Below are positions 1-8,755 of a stretch of 64,000 bases of DNA, piece by piece (position 1 is the stretch's first letter; each line of letters starts with the position of its first letter). Made by a program: the position numbers and the translations under genes. Below the pieces are notes generated by a model. It had not been told where the DNA came from, ran no database searches, and was given only the letters and a program-made list of their open reading frames with translations. Source of the DNA: JBBRDU01 sp038230335 (GTDB lineage: Bacteria > Verrucomicrobiota > Verrucomicrobiia > Chthoniobacterales > UBA10450); NCBI GenBank assembly GCA_038230335.1, contig JBBRNL010000007.1:92070-156069 (forward strand). The letters run 5' to 3'.

Positions 1-1
1 T

Positions 2-1327
2 CAGAAGCGCGGTCACGAAAAATTCTTTAACGCTGGCACGCTCTCCGCCGATCACGCCCACCTGGTAAACAACTGCGCGTCGTGTCATGACGCATCGCTC
101 ATGACGGGCGGCCGCCTCACCCCGGCGCGATTCAAGGCGGTGGTGCAGGAACGATTTCACCACGGCATTGCCTTCGAACCAATCGATCGGAAATGCGAGA
201 GTTGTCATCAGCAGCATACTTTTCACGAAGCCAACGTGGTGCAGAATCGATCGTGCTCCGCCTGCCACCAGGAACATCAGGGGCCGGCCGCGATGAAAAT
301 CGTCGCGAGTTCACAATGCATCTCGTGCCATGGAAATAGTCAGGTCATGGAAGCATCCGCGCAAAAAGGGATGCAGCTGGAGCCCGCTCTTTTTCGCCGG
401 CATCTCATCCCGCCTCAGCAGGTCGTCTTCGAAATGCCGCGGCCCGCGCGAGGGCAGACCCAGGTCTTCCAGACGTTCGCGGGGGATCATCCCGAATTTC
501 AATTAAATACAGAAAAGGCGCACAACCCGAAAGTGCGCGATCCGGACGCGCTGCGATTCAATCACCAGCGTCATTTTGCGGCCGACATTCCGCCGACCGA
601 TAAGCAGGGGACAAAACTGGACTGCAATTATTGCCATAAGCCCGACACAGAAGGGCGCTTTATGAAGCGCATCACATTCGCGGCGAACTGCCAGACGTGT
701 CACGCGCTTCAGTTCGACCTCAACAATCCCGAACTCACTTTGCCGCACGGTGACTCCACTGCGGTGCTCGGATTTTTGCGCTCGCTCCCCACTCATTACG
801 AAGAGCTGGCCCGGACCAAAGGCACGAACCCTGGTCAGATCCGCTCCTTTGTGGAGCAGCAGCGCAGACAATTGAGAAATCAATTTGGTTCGGACGACGA
901 ATTGATCCGCAGCGTTTTTATGACAGCCGATCCCTACAAGCCGCCGCAGCGGGCGGCCGCGCCCACGCGCGCTTCATTCGCGGGATGCCGTTTATGTCAC
1001 GACGTAAAATCGGCATCGGTGGGCGCGCCCGTCATGACCAAACCGATCCTGGTCGACCGTTGGATGGTGCGCTCGGATTTTAATCACGCCAAACACGCCA
1101 GTATTAAATGCGACGATTGCCATCACGCTTCGCAGAGCCGCGAGACGGCTGACATTCTTATGCCGGTCAAAGCGAGCTGCGTCACTTGCCACAGTCCGGC
1201 CGGGAAAGTTTCGGCCGAGTGCATTACCTGCCATCAGTACCACGCGCCCGGACAAGCCTTGACGGTCGACGCGCATCTCGCGGTGCCGGTCGTCTCGGTC
1301 AGGCAGATGCTGCTGGGGAAGCGTTGA
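2..1327 (+). CDS. Multihaem cytochrome c (cytochrome c3-like), 5' end cut by window edge
   Basis: The frame is open from base 2, so the gene starts left of the window. The first ATG, at 101, lies downstream of a haem motif (CASCH, encoded near 80-94) and is not the true start. Ten CxxCH haem-binding motifs are visible: CASCH, CESCH, CSACH, CISCH, CNYCH, CQTCH, CRLCH, CDDCH, CVTCH and CITCH. Several are spaced as pairs, as in the doubled-CxxCH / cytochrome c3 folds. Many extra His residues could be distal ligands. Such proteins carry electrons in the periplasm or at the outer membrane. The partner enzyme is unknown because the upstream neighbours are missing. A palindrome at 1345-1368 follows the stop. 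The class is certain, the exact role is not. Confidence 0.9.
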   Translation, partial: QKRGHEKFFNAGTLSADHAHLVNNCASCHDASLMTGGRLTPARFKAVVQERFHHGIAFEPIDRKCESCHQQHTFHEANVVQNRSCSACHQEHQGPAAMKIVASSQCISCHGNSQVMEASAQKGMQLEPALFRRHLIPPQQVVFEMPRPARGQTQVFQTFAGDHPEFQLNTEKAHNPKVRDPDALRFNHQRHFAADIPPTDKQGTKLDCNYCHKPDTEGRFMKRITFAANCQTCHALQFDLNNPELTLPHGDSTAVLGFLRSLPTHYEELARTKGTNPGQIRSFVEQQRRQLRNQFGSDDELIRSVFMTADPYKPPQRAAAPTRASFAGCRLCHDVKSASVGAPVMTKPILVDRWMVRSDFNHAKHASIKCDDCHHASQSRETADILMPVKASCVTCHSPAGKVSAECITCHQYHAPGQALTVDAHLAVPVVSVRQMLLGKR

Positions 1328-1344
1328 CGCCATATGATCTCTCT

Positions 1345-1393
1345 CGGGGAAGCTGCCAGCTTCCCGAGCAAAGGCAGCGCCTTCCCCTACAGG
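1345..1393. repeat. Palindromic intergenic element, possible terminator of the cytochrome gene
   Basis: An imperfect inverted repeat (TCGGGGAAGCTG / CCAGCTTCCCGA, 1345-1368) begins 17 bases after the cytochrome stop. It continues into CGCCTTCCCCTACAGG. The same words recur near 5115-5145, 60081-60120 and 60739-60779, so this is a copy of a dispersed family. It may also act as a terminator, but no clear T-tract follows. Confidence 0.55.
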
Positions 1394-1452
1394 TTGAACC
1401 TCTCTCACGTCGCACCTAGGTTGCGCGCGAATCCACCCGTTTTTTCCCGAGG

Positions 1453-4017
1453 TTGAGAACCCCAACAACATATTTACCGCCGCTACGTTACGGCTTCGAG
1501 CGTCCCTGGTATCGCAAACCCAGGTTCTATATCCCGATCGCCGCTGGTCTGGTGCTCATCGGGGCCGCCGCCGTTTACCTTTCCATCGTCGCAGCCGACC
1601 TGAAAGCGCAGGCGACGAAGTTCGACCTCTCACAGCTCGAGCAGATGGAGTCATCCAGCGTGATCCTGGATCGAAACAGCAAGATCTTTGGACAGATCTA
1701 CGTCGAGAATCGCGAAACAATTCCATACGACCAGATTCCACGTGACCTCGTCAACGCCGTCGTGGCGGTGGAGGACAGCAAGTTTTACCAGCACAATGGT
1801 TACGATTTTTGGGGCATTGTTCGCGCGGCCTTGAAGAACTTCACGGCCGGCCATGTGCGACAAGGCGCGAGCACGATCACCCAGCAATTGGCGCGCAATA
1901 GTTTCTCGCTGAAGGAGCGGACATTCGGTCGCAAGATGCTCGAAATTTTCCTGGCTCGGCGCATCGAAGAGAATTTCGGCAAGCAGAAGATCATGGAGCT
2001 GTATCTCAACCGCATTTATTTCGGCGCGGGCCTATACGGCTGCGAGGCAGCTTCACGCGGCTATTTCGCCAAGCCGGCGCGAGACATGACGCTGTCGGAA
2101 TGCGCTACGGTGGCTGGATTGATCAAGAGCCCGAACCGGTTATCGCCGTGGGGGGACAGGACGGGATCGCGCGAGGCGCGAAATTACGCCCTGACCCGGA
2201 TGCGGGACCTCGGATTTATCGGCCGCGATAAATGCGCGAGCGCGCAGGCCGAAGAACTGGCCCTGAGCAGTCGCCAGAATGCGCAGGGGCAAACTTACGC
2301 GGTGGACTACATCCGGCAGCAAGTCATCGCGGCGGTGGGCTGGGACCGCGCCATGAATGAAGGGTTCCGCATTCAAACGACCATCGATGCCGATTTGCAA
2401 AGAGTGGCCGAAGATTCGCTGCGCAAGAATCTGGACAAGGCCGAAGAGCATGCCGGGTTTAGTCACCAGCTCTACGCCGACTACGCAGCTACTTTTAAGA
2501 AGGCGAAGTCGACTAACACGATGGCGAGTCAACCCACGCCGGAATATTTACAAGGCGCGATTATCGCGCTGGATAATCAGACCGGCGGCGTGCTCGTGCT
2601 CGTGGGCGGTCGTGATTTCGAACACAATCAGTATGATCGTGCCCTCCAGGCCAAGCGTCCGGCCGGCACGGCCATGAAACCGTTCGTTTACGCAGCCGCC
2701 TTCGAAAATGGGGACTATCCGGGAACTGTGGTGGAAGATTCCGCGCTCGATAATCGAGCGGTCATGATTGGTGGCACCACCGGGATTCTGGGTGAATGGG
2801 GACCGGAGAGTGAGGAGAATCGCTACGACGGCGCCATCACGGCGCGGCAGGCGCTGGTTCGCTCCAAAAACGGCGCGAGCGTCCGCATCGGCATGGATGC
2901 GGGACTTGATAACGTCCTTCAACTTTGCAAGACAGCGGGAATTCGGTCGGCCCTGCGTCCCTACCCGGCCACTTTTCTCGGCAGCAGCGAAGTCACCCTT
3001 TCTGAACTGGCCATGGCCTACACCATTTTCCCGAATGGCGGATGGCGGCCGAATGCATTGCACATTCTCGAACGGATCGAAGAAAAAGATGGCACCGTTG
3101 TTTGGGATGCGCAGCGCGACCGGAGCAGGACGACAGTCATCAAACCAGAGACAGCCTATGAGGTACACTCCTGCCTGGTGGATGCGCTCGAGTCCGGGAC
3201 CGGGAAAGCGGCCTATACGCAATTCGGTTTGAAAAAAATCCCGGGGGCAGCCGGCAAGACCGGCACCGCGTACGATTTCACGGATGCCTTGTTCGCCGGG
3301 TACGACAGCATTTTGAGTTGCGCGGTTTGGGCGGGATTCGATAAGCCGCAGAAGATTTATCGCGGCGCCTTCGGGCGCGAAATCGCGTTGCCCGTCTGGG
3401 TCGACATCATGAACGCATCGGTGGAGCGCTATCCCGCCAAAGAGATCGTGGCGCCAGCCACGCTCAAAAAAATCGAGATCTGTTCGCGCTCCGGGTTACT
3501 GGCCACCGATAAATGTTACGACACGGTGAAGGGGCCGAACGGTGAGTCGGTGCAACGGCGGACCACCTATGTGGAAATCGGCACCGCCGCGCAATTGCCG
3601 ACGGACGCATGCAACGTTCACGGGGAACCGCGCGCGCGTCTGGCGCGGGAGACAGCCGAAGGCGGATTCCCGCGGGCCGCTTCGGCCGTTGATCTCAATG
3701 ATGTGCAGGCGGTGATTGTGAAAAGCGCCGCCCTTATCGCGGACAAGGATCCTTATAATTCCGCCAGAGCCTCCATCAAAGCGACGCCGTCGCCCCCGCC
3801 CGAGCCGCCGAACGCGGAAAGTGGAACGGAAAAACGACCCGACGCAACGACAACTGAGTCGGGTGCGCCCATCATGAAAGCCATACCGGTTCAACCGAGG
3901 GAGGAAAAACCGCTCGAGATTCGCAAAGCGGAGCCGGTCGGACCCTTGGATGAAGTAAAGGACAGGACCCTCTTGAAGTCAGCGACCCCTCCGCCGACCC
4001 AGGATCCTAATGAATAA
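1453..4017 (+). CDS. Class A penicillin-binding protein (GT51 transglycosylase/transpeptidase) with Thr at the SxxK serine
   Basis: A bifunctional peptidoglycan synthase, 854 residues, anchored by one N-terminal membrane helix (about 27-49). The GT51 domain has the catalytic motif EDSKFYQHNGYDFWG and the GASTITQQLARN motif. In the transpeptidase domain SKN (S471) and KTGT (K602) are intact. The SxxK box instead reads GTAMKPF (T406, K409; codon ACG at 2668), so the nucleophilic Ser is replaced by Thr. The C-terminal about 130 residues are Pro/Lys/Glu-rich and look disordered. The start is TTG at 1453; an in-frame TAG at 1417 and no ATG or GTG between them support it, although the ribosome site is poor. 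The next gene starts 2 bases after the stop. Glycan polymerisation seems intact; crosslinking activity is uncertain. Confidence 0.92.
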   Translation: MRTPTTYLPPLRYGFERPWYRKPRFYIPIAAGLVLIGAAAVYLSIVAADLKAQATKFDLSQLEQMESSSVILDRNSKIFGQIYVENRETIPYDQIPRDLVNAVVAVEDSKFYQHNGYDFWGIVRAALKNFTAGHVRQGASTITQQLARNSFSLKERTFGRKMLEIFLARRIEENFGKQKIMELYLNRIYFGAGLYGCEAASRGYFAKPARDMTLSECATVAGLIKSPNRLSPWGDRTGSREARNYALTRMRDLGFIGRDKCASAQAEELALSSRQNAQGQTYAVDYIRQQVIAAVGWDRAMNEGFRIQTTIDADLQRVAEDSLRKNLDKAEEHAGFSHQLYADYAATFKKAKSTNTMASQPTPEYLQGAIIALDNQTGGVLVLVGGRDFEHNQYDRALQAKRPAGTAMKPFVYAAAFENGDYPGTVVEDSALDNRAVMIGGTTGILGEWGPESEENRYDGAITARQALVRSKNGASVRIGMDAGLDNVLQLCKTAGIRSALRPYPATFLGSSEVTLSELAMAYTIFPNGGWRPNALHILERIEEKDGTVVWDAQRDRSRTTVIKPETAYEVHSCLVDALESGTGKAAYTQFGLKKIPGAAGKTGTAYDFTDALFAGYDSILSCAVWAGFDKPQKIYRGAFGREIALPVWVDIMNASVERYPAKEIVAPATLKKIEICSRSGLLATDKCYDTVKGPNGESVQRRTTYVEIGTAAQLPTDACNVHGEPRARLARETAEGGFPRAASAVDLNDVQAVIVKSAALIADKDPYNSARASIKATPSPPPEPPNAESGTEKRPDATTTESGAPIMKAIPVQPREEKPLEIRKAEPVGPLDEVKDRTLLKSATPPPTQDPNE

Positions 4018-4019
4018 CG

Positions 4020-5087
4020 ATGGCGTCCAAAGACGCAGTTAAAAAAGACCCGGTTGAGTTCAAGCTCACTGTCCTGAGTCCGCACGGGCGCGATCTGGAA
4101 CAGTACTTCGATCAACCAACCACGCCGGAGTCCGGGGGCCATCCGCCGGTCAACTTCCATGGGTTCGCCGCTTGTACGAAAGGCACCTTCCATCGTGAGG
4201 TGAAGCCGGCCATAGCTGAGAAAACGCCGATCCTGCTTTTGCTGCGCGGCGATTTTAAAGCGTCGCAGCGCGCGCTCATGGAATGCCGGGAGGCAAAACG
4301 CACGGTGATTGTTTCTCTCAAGGAGACCGGCTTGCACCAAATCGCGCAACAAATGTCCGACGGCGGGAGAATTTCTCGATTTCTCGACATCATGAACCGC
4401 GCCCACGGTTGTTTGGCCACGACCCCGGAAGCAGCCGATCTTTATCAACAGGCTCGAGGCAAACTGGATCGATCGACCGTTGGCTTCGCGGCCACTCCAT
4501 ATCCTTTGGAAGATTCGAAATGGAATTTCTCCGTGCAACCGGACAAGCAAAAAGGAATCCTGATCGGAACACGCGAATGGGATGTTCCATCCCGTAACCA
4601 TTTTGCGGCGCTGCTCCTGGCGCGACGCATCTGCGAGGCCACGGACGAACCGGTGACGGTTTTTAACCTGGATGGCCGACGCGGCGCGAAGCGCCTCGCT
4701 GGAATGAATTTTCCAGCCGGAAAACTGCGCGTCATTGATGGGCGCAAGCCGTATGCCGAATATTTGCGCGTGGTGGCGGCGCACAAGGTTGTGTTGCAGT
4801 TGGATCGCAGCGGCGTGCCGGGACAGGTCGCCGGCGACGCTCTTCTCGGCCGGACCGTTTGCGTCGGCGGTGATGGCGTGATCGAGCGGATCGCCTTTCC
4901 CAATTCCTGCGGCAACGGACGCGCCTTTGACCAGATCATTTCGATCGCGACGGATTTGGTAAAAGACACGGCAGCGCGCGCAACAGCGATCATGGAATCA
5001 CAATGGCGCGCGCTGGAACGAATTTCGTTTCAGGCCACCCGGCCGCAGTTGGCCGCCTTTTTTGCCCACGTCGCGAAGTCGATCTAA
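4020..5087 (+). CDS. Glycosyltransferase-like protein of unknown function
   Basis: 355 residues with no signal peptide or membrane helix. I do not recognise a named family. The pattern of alternating alpha/beta segments, a second-half stretch ILIGTREWDVPSRNHFAALL and a Gly-rich GRTVCVGGDG near the C terminus are reminiscent of GT-B glycosyltransferases, but no catalytic signature is clear. It begins 2 bases after the penicillin-binding protein stop, so the two are almost certainly co-transcribed, which hints at a cell-envelope role. It converges on the minus-strand GT4 gene, with 57 bases between the stops. Confidence 0.75.
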   Translation: MASKDAVKKDPVEFKLTVLSPHGRDLEQYFDQPTTPESGGHPPVNFHGFAACTKGTFHREVKPAIAEKTPILLLLRGDFKASQRALMECREAKRTVIVSLKETGLHQIAQQMSDGGRISRFLDIMNRAHGCLATTPEAADLYQQARGKLDRSTVGFAATPYPLEDSKWNFSVQPDKQKGILIGTREWDVPSRNHFAALLLARRICEATDEPVTVFNLDGRRGAKRLAGMNFPAGKLRVIDGRKPYAEYLRVVAAHKVVLQLDRSGVPGQVAGDALLGRTVCVGGDGVIERIAFPNSCGNGRAFDQIISIATDLVKDTAARATAIMESQWRALERISFQATRPQLAAFFAHVAKSI

Positions 5088-5123
5088 AACGCTTCGGGAT
5101 GGAGGGCCGCCGTTGGCTTCCCC

Positions 5124-5141
5124 GGGAAGCAACGCCTTCCC
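5124..5141. terminator. Hairpin between convergent genes
   Basis: GGGAAG (5124-5129) pairs with CTTCCC (5136-5141) across a 6-base loop, in the 57-bp gap between two convergent stops. The surrounding bases share the GCCTTCCC word of the palindromic family seen at 1345. It could be a bidirectional terminator, but there is no T-tract. Confidence 0.35.
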
Positions 5142-5144
5142 TTG

Positions 5145-6308
5145 CTACGGAGACATTGTCTCTAAATAGATATCCTCCAGACGGCGAACTTGCGCCGCTT
5201 GATCGAACTTTCGCGCGACCGACTCGGCGCCGGCCCGGGCCCATTGCGCAAGACGATCGGGCGCCTCTGTCGCCTCCAACAACGCGCGCGCCAGAGCTTC
5301 GTTATCGCTTTCTGATACGAGCACACCGCTCACGCCGTTTTCGACGGCTTCGGGAATTCCGCCGTGCGTAGTGGCGAAAACCGGCAGGCCACTGGCCATC
5401 GCCTCCAACATCGAGTTGGGCACGCCTTCCTGATTACCATCCAGTCCGATTTCACTCGGGTGGAGAAAAATGTGCGATGCATGGAACAGCTCGCGCAGCT
5501 CATCCTGCGAGAGCAGACCCTTGAAGACCACGTTGTGCTCGATGCCGAGATCGCGCACCATCTTTTGCAGATCTTCCAGTAATGGGCCTTCACCCGCTAT
5601 GTGCAAGGTGGCTCGCGGATGGCGCGTGGCGAACTTGGAAAAAGCGCGCAGGGTGGTGGGAAGCCCCTTCTTCTCGATGAGGCGGCCGGCTTGCATGAGA
5701 CGCCATTCGCCTTTCGACGGAATACTTCGCGGCCGAAAACGGAACTCACCCAGCGGAATTCCGGTGCGCACAGTTTCGATTTTCGCAGGATCGCAACCAA
5801 GATCAACGATGGCGCGGCCTAACGATTCCGATCGAACGAGCACTCGGCGAACAGCGGTCAGCATTTGTTCGGTCGCGCGTCGATAGGCCGGCTTATTCAT
5901 ATCGACCAGCACGTCGGCGCCATGAAATGAAACGATTGACGGATGGGACCAGGACCGGATAAGCGGCAATAAATGCACCGCGATATGTCCGAAATAAATA
6001 TGCAGGAGACGGGCGTCGCTTCGGGTCAGGATGCGGGTGAGGGCTTCAACCTCGACACGGGAGACTTGCCAGGGTTGATCAAGTAACTGGCGGAACCAGA
6101 AGCGCCGCAAGAAATGCGTGGCCGGTTTGCCCACGAGGTAAACTGGATCGAAGGGGAAACGATCTTCGGATTCGCGCTTTTGTGCGAGGACGATCGGCTT
6201 CACCCGGTGCAGTGCCGTAATCTGCCGGTAGATGTGCAGCATCTCCGGCTTGAGAAAAGTCGCGCAATAGGACGCGACGACGGGGGGCAACTGGGAATCA
6301 GGGTGCAA
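5145..6308 (-). CDS. Glycosyltransferase family 4 (GT-B), WcaL-like
   Basis: 387 residues, the normal length for a GT4 enzyme that transfers a sugar from a nucleotide donor to a lipid-linked or polysaccharide acceptor. The C-terminal donor domain has the family pattern: GEWRLMQAGRLIEKKGL (start of the second Rossmann domain), LHIAGEGPLLEDL, VVFKGLLSQDEL and the E-x7-E type motif EGVPNSMLEAMASGLPV, followed by GGIPEAVENG. The N-terminal half has IVSFHGADV, as in colanic-acid and exopolysaccharide glycosyltransferases. It is monocistronic and convergent with the 4020 gene. The sugar and acceptor cannot be told from sequence. Confidence 0.92.
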   Translation of the reverse strand: MHPDSQLPPVVASYCATFLKPEMLHIYRQITALHRVKPIVLAQKRESEDRFPFDPVYLVGKPATHFLRRFWFRQLLDQPWQVSRVEVEALTRILTRSDARLLHIYFGHIAVHLLPLIRSWSHPSIVSFHGADVLVDMNKPAYRRATEQMLTAVRRVLVRSESLGRAIVDLGCDPAKIETVRTGIPLGEFRFRPRSIPSKGEWRLMQAGRLIEKKGLPTTLRAFSKFATRHPRATLHIAGEGPLLEDLQKMVRDLGIEHNVVFKGLLSQDELRELFHASHIFLHPSEIGLDGNQEGVPNSMLEAMASGLPVFATTHGGIPEAVENGVSGVLVSESDNEALARALLEATEAPDRLAQWARAGAESVARKFDQAAQVRRLEDIYLETMSP

Positions 6309-6564
6309 GGTCCGATGTTACATCGAACCGCAGAGGTCACACATCAAACTTCTCACCCACAAGAGCCGACACCCATCCTGATCATTGAATGAGGAAAACA
6401 GGAAAACGGGAAGGGATTCTAGATTTAGCTGAAAACTAAAAAGCCAGGATCTGTGGCTAGGAAGAGGCCATCGCCCCTGTTTTCCTTACTTCCTGCTTTC
6501 CTGATTAGCTTCCTCCTGGATTCCCTGTCTTTAGACTCAATTGCAGGAGGAAGAGCCCGAATCT
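6309..6564. other. Intergenic region with purine-rich inverted arms
   Basis: No gene seen. An AGGAAAACAGGAAAAC-type stretch (about 6391-6414) is mirrored by a GTTTTCC...TTCCTGC...TTTCCTG stretch (about 6479-6505), giving an imperfect long inverted repeat. It separates two minus-strand genes and may be another intergenic repeat of this genome. Confidence 0.4.
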
Positions 6565-6873
6565 TCAGAACACGACCTCGAAGAGCTTGATGCCCTTCCA
6601 CTTGCCCGGAACGTTCGGGTCGAACGAGGTGCTCTCGACCCACGTGCCGTATTTCGCCGGCGCTTTCGGATTCAACATCTGCAAAGGATTACCTCCGCGC
6701 AGACCGCGCGGGACGGCTCCCTGCACGTCGCCCGGCTTGGAGATGGGAGGAGCCGGCGCCGTTTTGGAAGACCCCTGCGGCTTAGTCGTCGCGCCATAGC
6801 TTTTCTTCTGCGGCTCGGCTGACGCGCTACTCACTATCGCGACGACCGTGCAAATACTCAGGATTGTCTTCAT
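6565..6873 (-). CDS. Small secreted protein of unknown function
   Basis: 102 residues from the ATG at 6873. An upstream in-frame ATG (6900) would add nine residues, but the strong purine-rich ribosome site AAAAGGAAA (6877-6885) sits just before 6873 and decides the start. Residues 1-20 (MKTILSICTVVAIVSSASA) form a signal peptide with an ASA cleavage site. The mature part begins with a Lys/Thr/Pro/Ser-rich segment and ends in a more ordered half (GTWVESTSFDPNVPGKWKGI). I do not recognise the family. It diverges from the KdsD-like gene, with 69 bases between starts. Confidence 0.7.
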   Translation of the reverse strand: MKTILSICTVVAIVSSASAEPQKKSYGATTKPQGSSKTAPAPPISKPGDVQGAVPRGLRGGNPLQMLNPKAPAKYGTWVESTSFDPNVPGKWKGIKLFEVVF

Positions 6874-6942
6874 AAGTTTCCTTTTGGCGAAGTCGCGCAA
6901 GTTCCTTGCCCGTCACAACGCCAGACCGCAATATACCGGACG

Positions 6943-7914
6943 ATGGATTACCTTGAAAAGGCGATTCGTGTCTTGGACATCGAAATTCTCGAGCTGCAGC
7001 GCTTGCGCGACCGCTTGGGGGCTCCTTTCGCACAGGCCGTTGAGCTGATCAAGGAGGCGGTGGACGCCCGGGGAAAGGTGGTCGTCCTTGGCATCGGAAA
7101 GTCCGGACACATCGGTGGCAAGATCGCCTCCACCCTTACGAGCACCGGCTCTCCCGCCGTGGTGCTGGATTCATCGAATGCACTTCATGGCGACCTGGGC
7201 GTGGTGGCCGATGGTGACGTGGTACTGGCCTTGAGTGCCAGCGGTGAGACGGAGGAGTTACTCCAGATTCTGCCAGCGATCGCTCGCTTTCAGGTCAAGA
7301 TCATTGCCATGTGCGGGAAGGCTGGATCGACGCTCGTGCAGAATGCTCACGTCTTTTTGGACGTAAACATTGAACAGGAAGCGTGTCCTTTGAACCTCGC
7401 TCCCACCTCGAGCACGACCGTCATGCTCGCGCTGGGCGACGCACTCGCCATGGTCCTGCTGGAGGCGCGCGGCTTCCAAAAGGAAGACTTCGCCAAATTT
7501 CACCCGGCCGGCATGATTGGGCGGAGCCTGCTCATGCGGGTGCATCAAATCATGCGACCGCGCGAAGCCATGGCCATTGTTGCCACCGACACGCCGATCC
7601 GGGAGGTTTTGAAAGCCATGACGAGTGTGCGCGCGGGCGCCGCCGTCGTGGCCGACCAGAACCAGCACCTGTCCGGAATCTTCACGCACGGCGATTTCGC
7701 GCGGCATTTCCAATCCGACTCGAAGATCGGCGATCGTGCCGTAGCCGATTTGATGACTTTAAATCCCGTGACCGTACACAAGGACAAGCTGGCCGTGGAA
7801 GTGCTGAATCTGTTGGAGCGCCATCGTATCGACGACCTGATCGTGGTCGATGACGACAAGGTGCCGGTTGGGATTGTGGATTCGCAGGATTTGACGCGGT
7901 TGAAGCTGCTGTAA
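6943..7914 (+). CDS. kdsD: D-arabinose-5-phosphate isomerase (KpsF/GutQ family)
   Basis: 323 residues, the usual length. It interconverts ribulose-5-phosphate and arabinose-5-phosphate, the first step toward Kdo for lipopolysaccharide. An N-terminal SIS sugar-isomerase domain (about 40-175) shows VLGIGKSGHIGGKIASTL, SSNALHGDLGVV and LSASGETEEL, and ends with FHPAGMIGRSLL. Two CBS domains follow (about 200-260 and 265-323; FTHGDFARHF and GIVDSQDLTRL). It stands alone, without kdsA, kdsB or kdsC nearby. It implies a Kdo-containing outer membrane. Confidence 0.95.
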   Translation: MDYLEKAIRVLDIEILELQRLRDRLGAPFAQAVELIKEAVDARGKVVVLGIGKSGHIGGKIASTLTSTGSPAVVLDSSNALHGDLGVVADGDVVLALSASGETEELLQILPAIARFQVKIIAMCGKAGSTLVQNAHVFLDVNIEQEACPLNLAPTSSTTVMLALGDALAMVLLEARGFQKEDFAKFHPAGMIGRSLLMRVHQIMRPREAMAIVATDTPIREVLKAMTSVRAGAAVVADQNQHLSGIFTHGDFARHFQSDSKIGDRAVADLMTLNPVTVHKDKLAVEVLNLLERHRIDDLIVVDDDKVPVGIVDSQDLTRLKLL

Positions 7915-8001
7915 GAGGGCTTGGATTTTAGAGCTTCGCTCGTTGCGTGAAGCAGTGAGCCGTGGCACAGTCGGCCTCCTCCCGCTCATCACTTTTTCCC
8001 C

Positions 8002-8559
8002 ATGGCCGCCGCAAACGATCTCCGCAAAGGAATGGCGATTAAATACAATGGCAACGCCGCCATCGTTCTGGAGGTGCATCATCGCACGCCGGGAAATCTG
8101 CGCGCCTTCGTGCAGGCCATCATTCGATACATCAACACCGGTAAAAGCGCCGACGTGCGATTCGGGTCGACCGACAAGGTGGAGTTTGTCGATATTGAGC
8201 GGAAGCAGTTGGATTTCAGTTACAAGGATAACGAGGGTTATCACTTCATGGATCCGGAGACGTACGAGACCATCACGTACCAGGAGAATTTCCTGAAAGA
8301 GACGAAAGATTACCTTGTGGAAAATTTGTCCGTCCAAGTCCTTTATGCTGAAGGCAAGGCAGTTGAAGTGGAATTGCCCGCCTCAGTCAACCTGAAGGTC
8401 GTCGAATCGGCCGAGGGTCTGCGCGGGGATACAGCCAGTAATGTGACCAAGCCCGCCCTCCTCGAAAGCGGCAAGACGGTCAACGTCCCGCTCTTTATCA
8501 AGGAAGGCGAGTTGATCAAAGTCGACACTCGCACCGGCGCCTACATGGGCCGCTCCTGA
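8002..8559 (+). CDS. efp: Elongation factor P with an Asn at the modified-lysine position
   Basis: 185 residues with the KOW-like N domain and two OB domains of EF-P, which rescues ribosomes stalled at polyproline stretches. The tip loop reads HRTPGNLRAF. Aligned with the E. coli loop PGKGQAF, the residue normally beta-lysylated (K34) is Asn32 here, with Arg34 two positions on. Neither the Lys type (EpmAB) nor the usual Arg-rhamnose type is clearly present. The C-terminal signature LIKVDTRTGAYMGR is intact. The start is ATG at 8002; the ribosome site is weak. Confidence 0.97.
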   Translation: MAAANDLRKGMAIKYNGNAAIVLEVHHRTPGNLRAFVQAIIRYINTGKSADVRFGSTDKVEFVDIERKQLDFSYKDNEGYHFMDPETYETITYQENFLKETKDYLVENLSVQVLYAEGKAVEVELPASVNLKVVESAEGLRGDTASNVTKPALLESGKTVNVPLFIKEGELIKVDTRTGAYMGRS

Positions 8560-8652
8560 TTCGTCCCGTCTTAACTAGGAATGGCCTCGCACGACGGCCA
8601 CAAAGGACACGACGGCTACGATGTCCGTCTCCTGGCGGTCTCCGCGGTTGTA

Positions 8653-8677
8653 GGGCAAGCGCGCCGCTTGCCGTTTT
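8653..8677 (+). terminator. GC-rich hairpin with T-tract downstream of efp
   Basis: GGCAAGCG (8654-8661) pairs perfectly with CGCTTGCC (8665-8672) across a 3-base loop, followed by GTTTT and, a little later, a CCTTTTT run. It lies about 95 bases after the efp stop and before the next plus-strand gene, so it could end efp transcription. It also looks like a palindromic intergenic repeat. Confidence 0.5.
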
Positions 8678-8755
8678 GATTTGGCCTTTTTGCGCGATTT
8701 CTGATTAACAAGTCGCGTAAAGGTGGCGGGAACGAAGAAACATAGGGCGACGACC

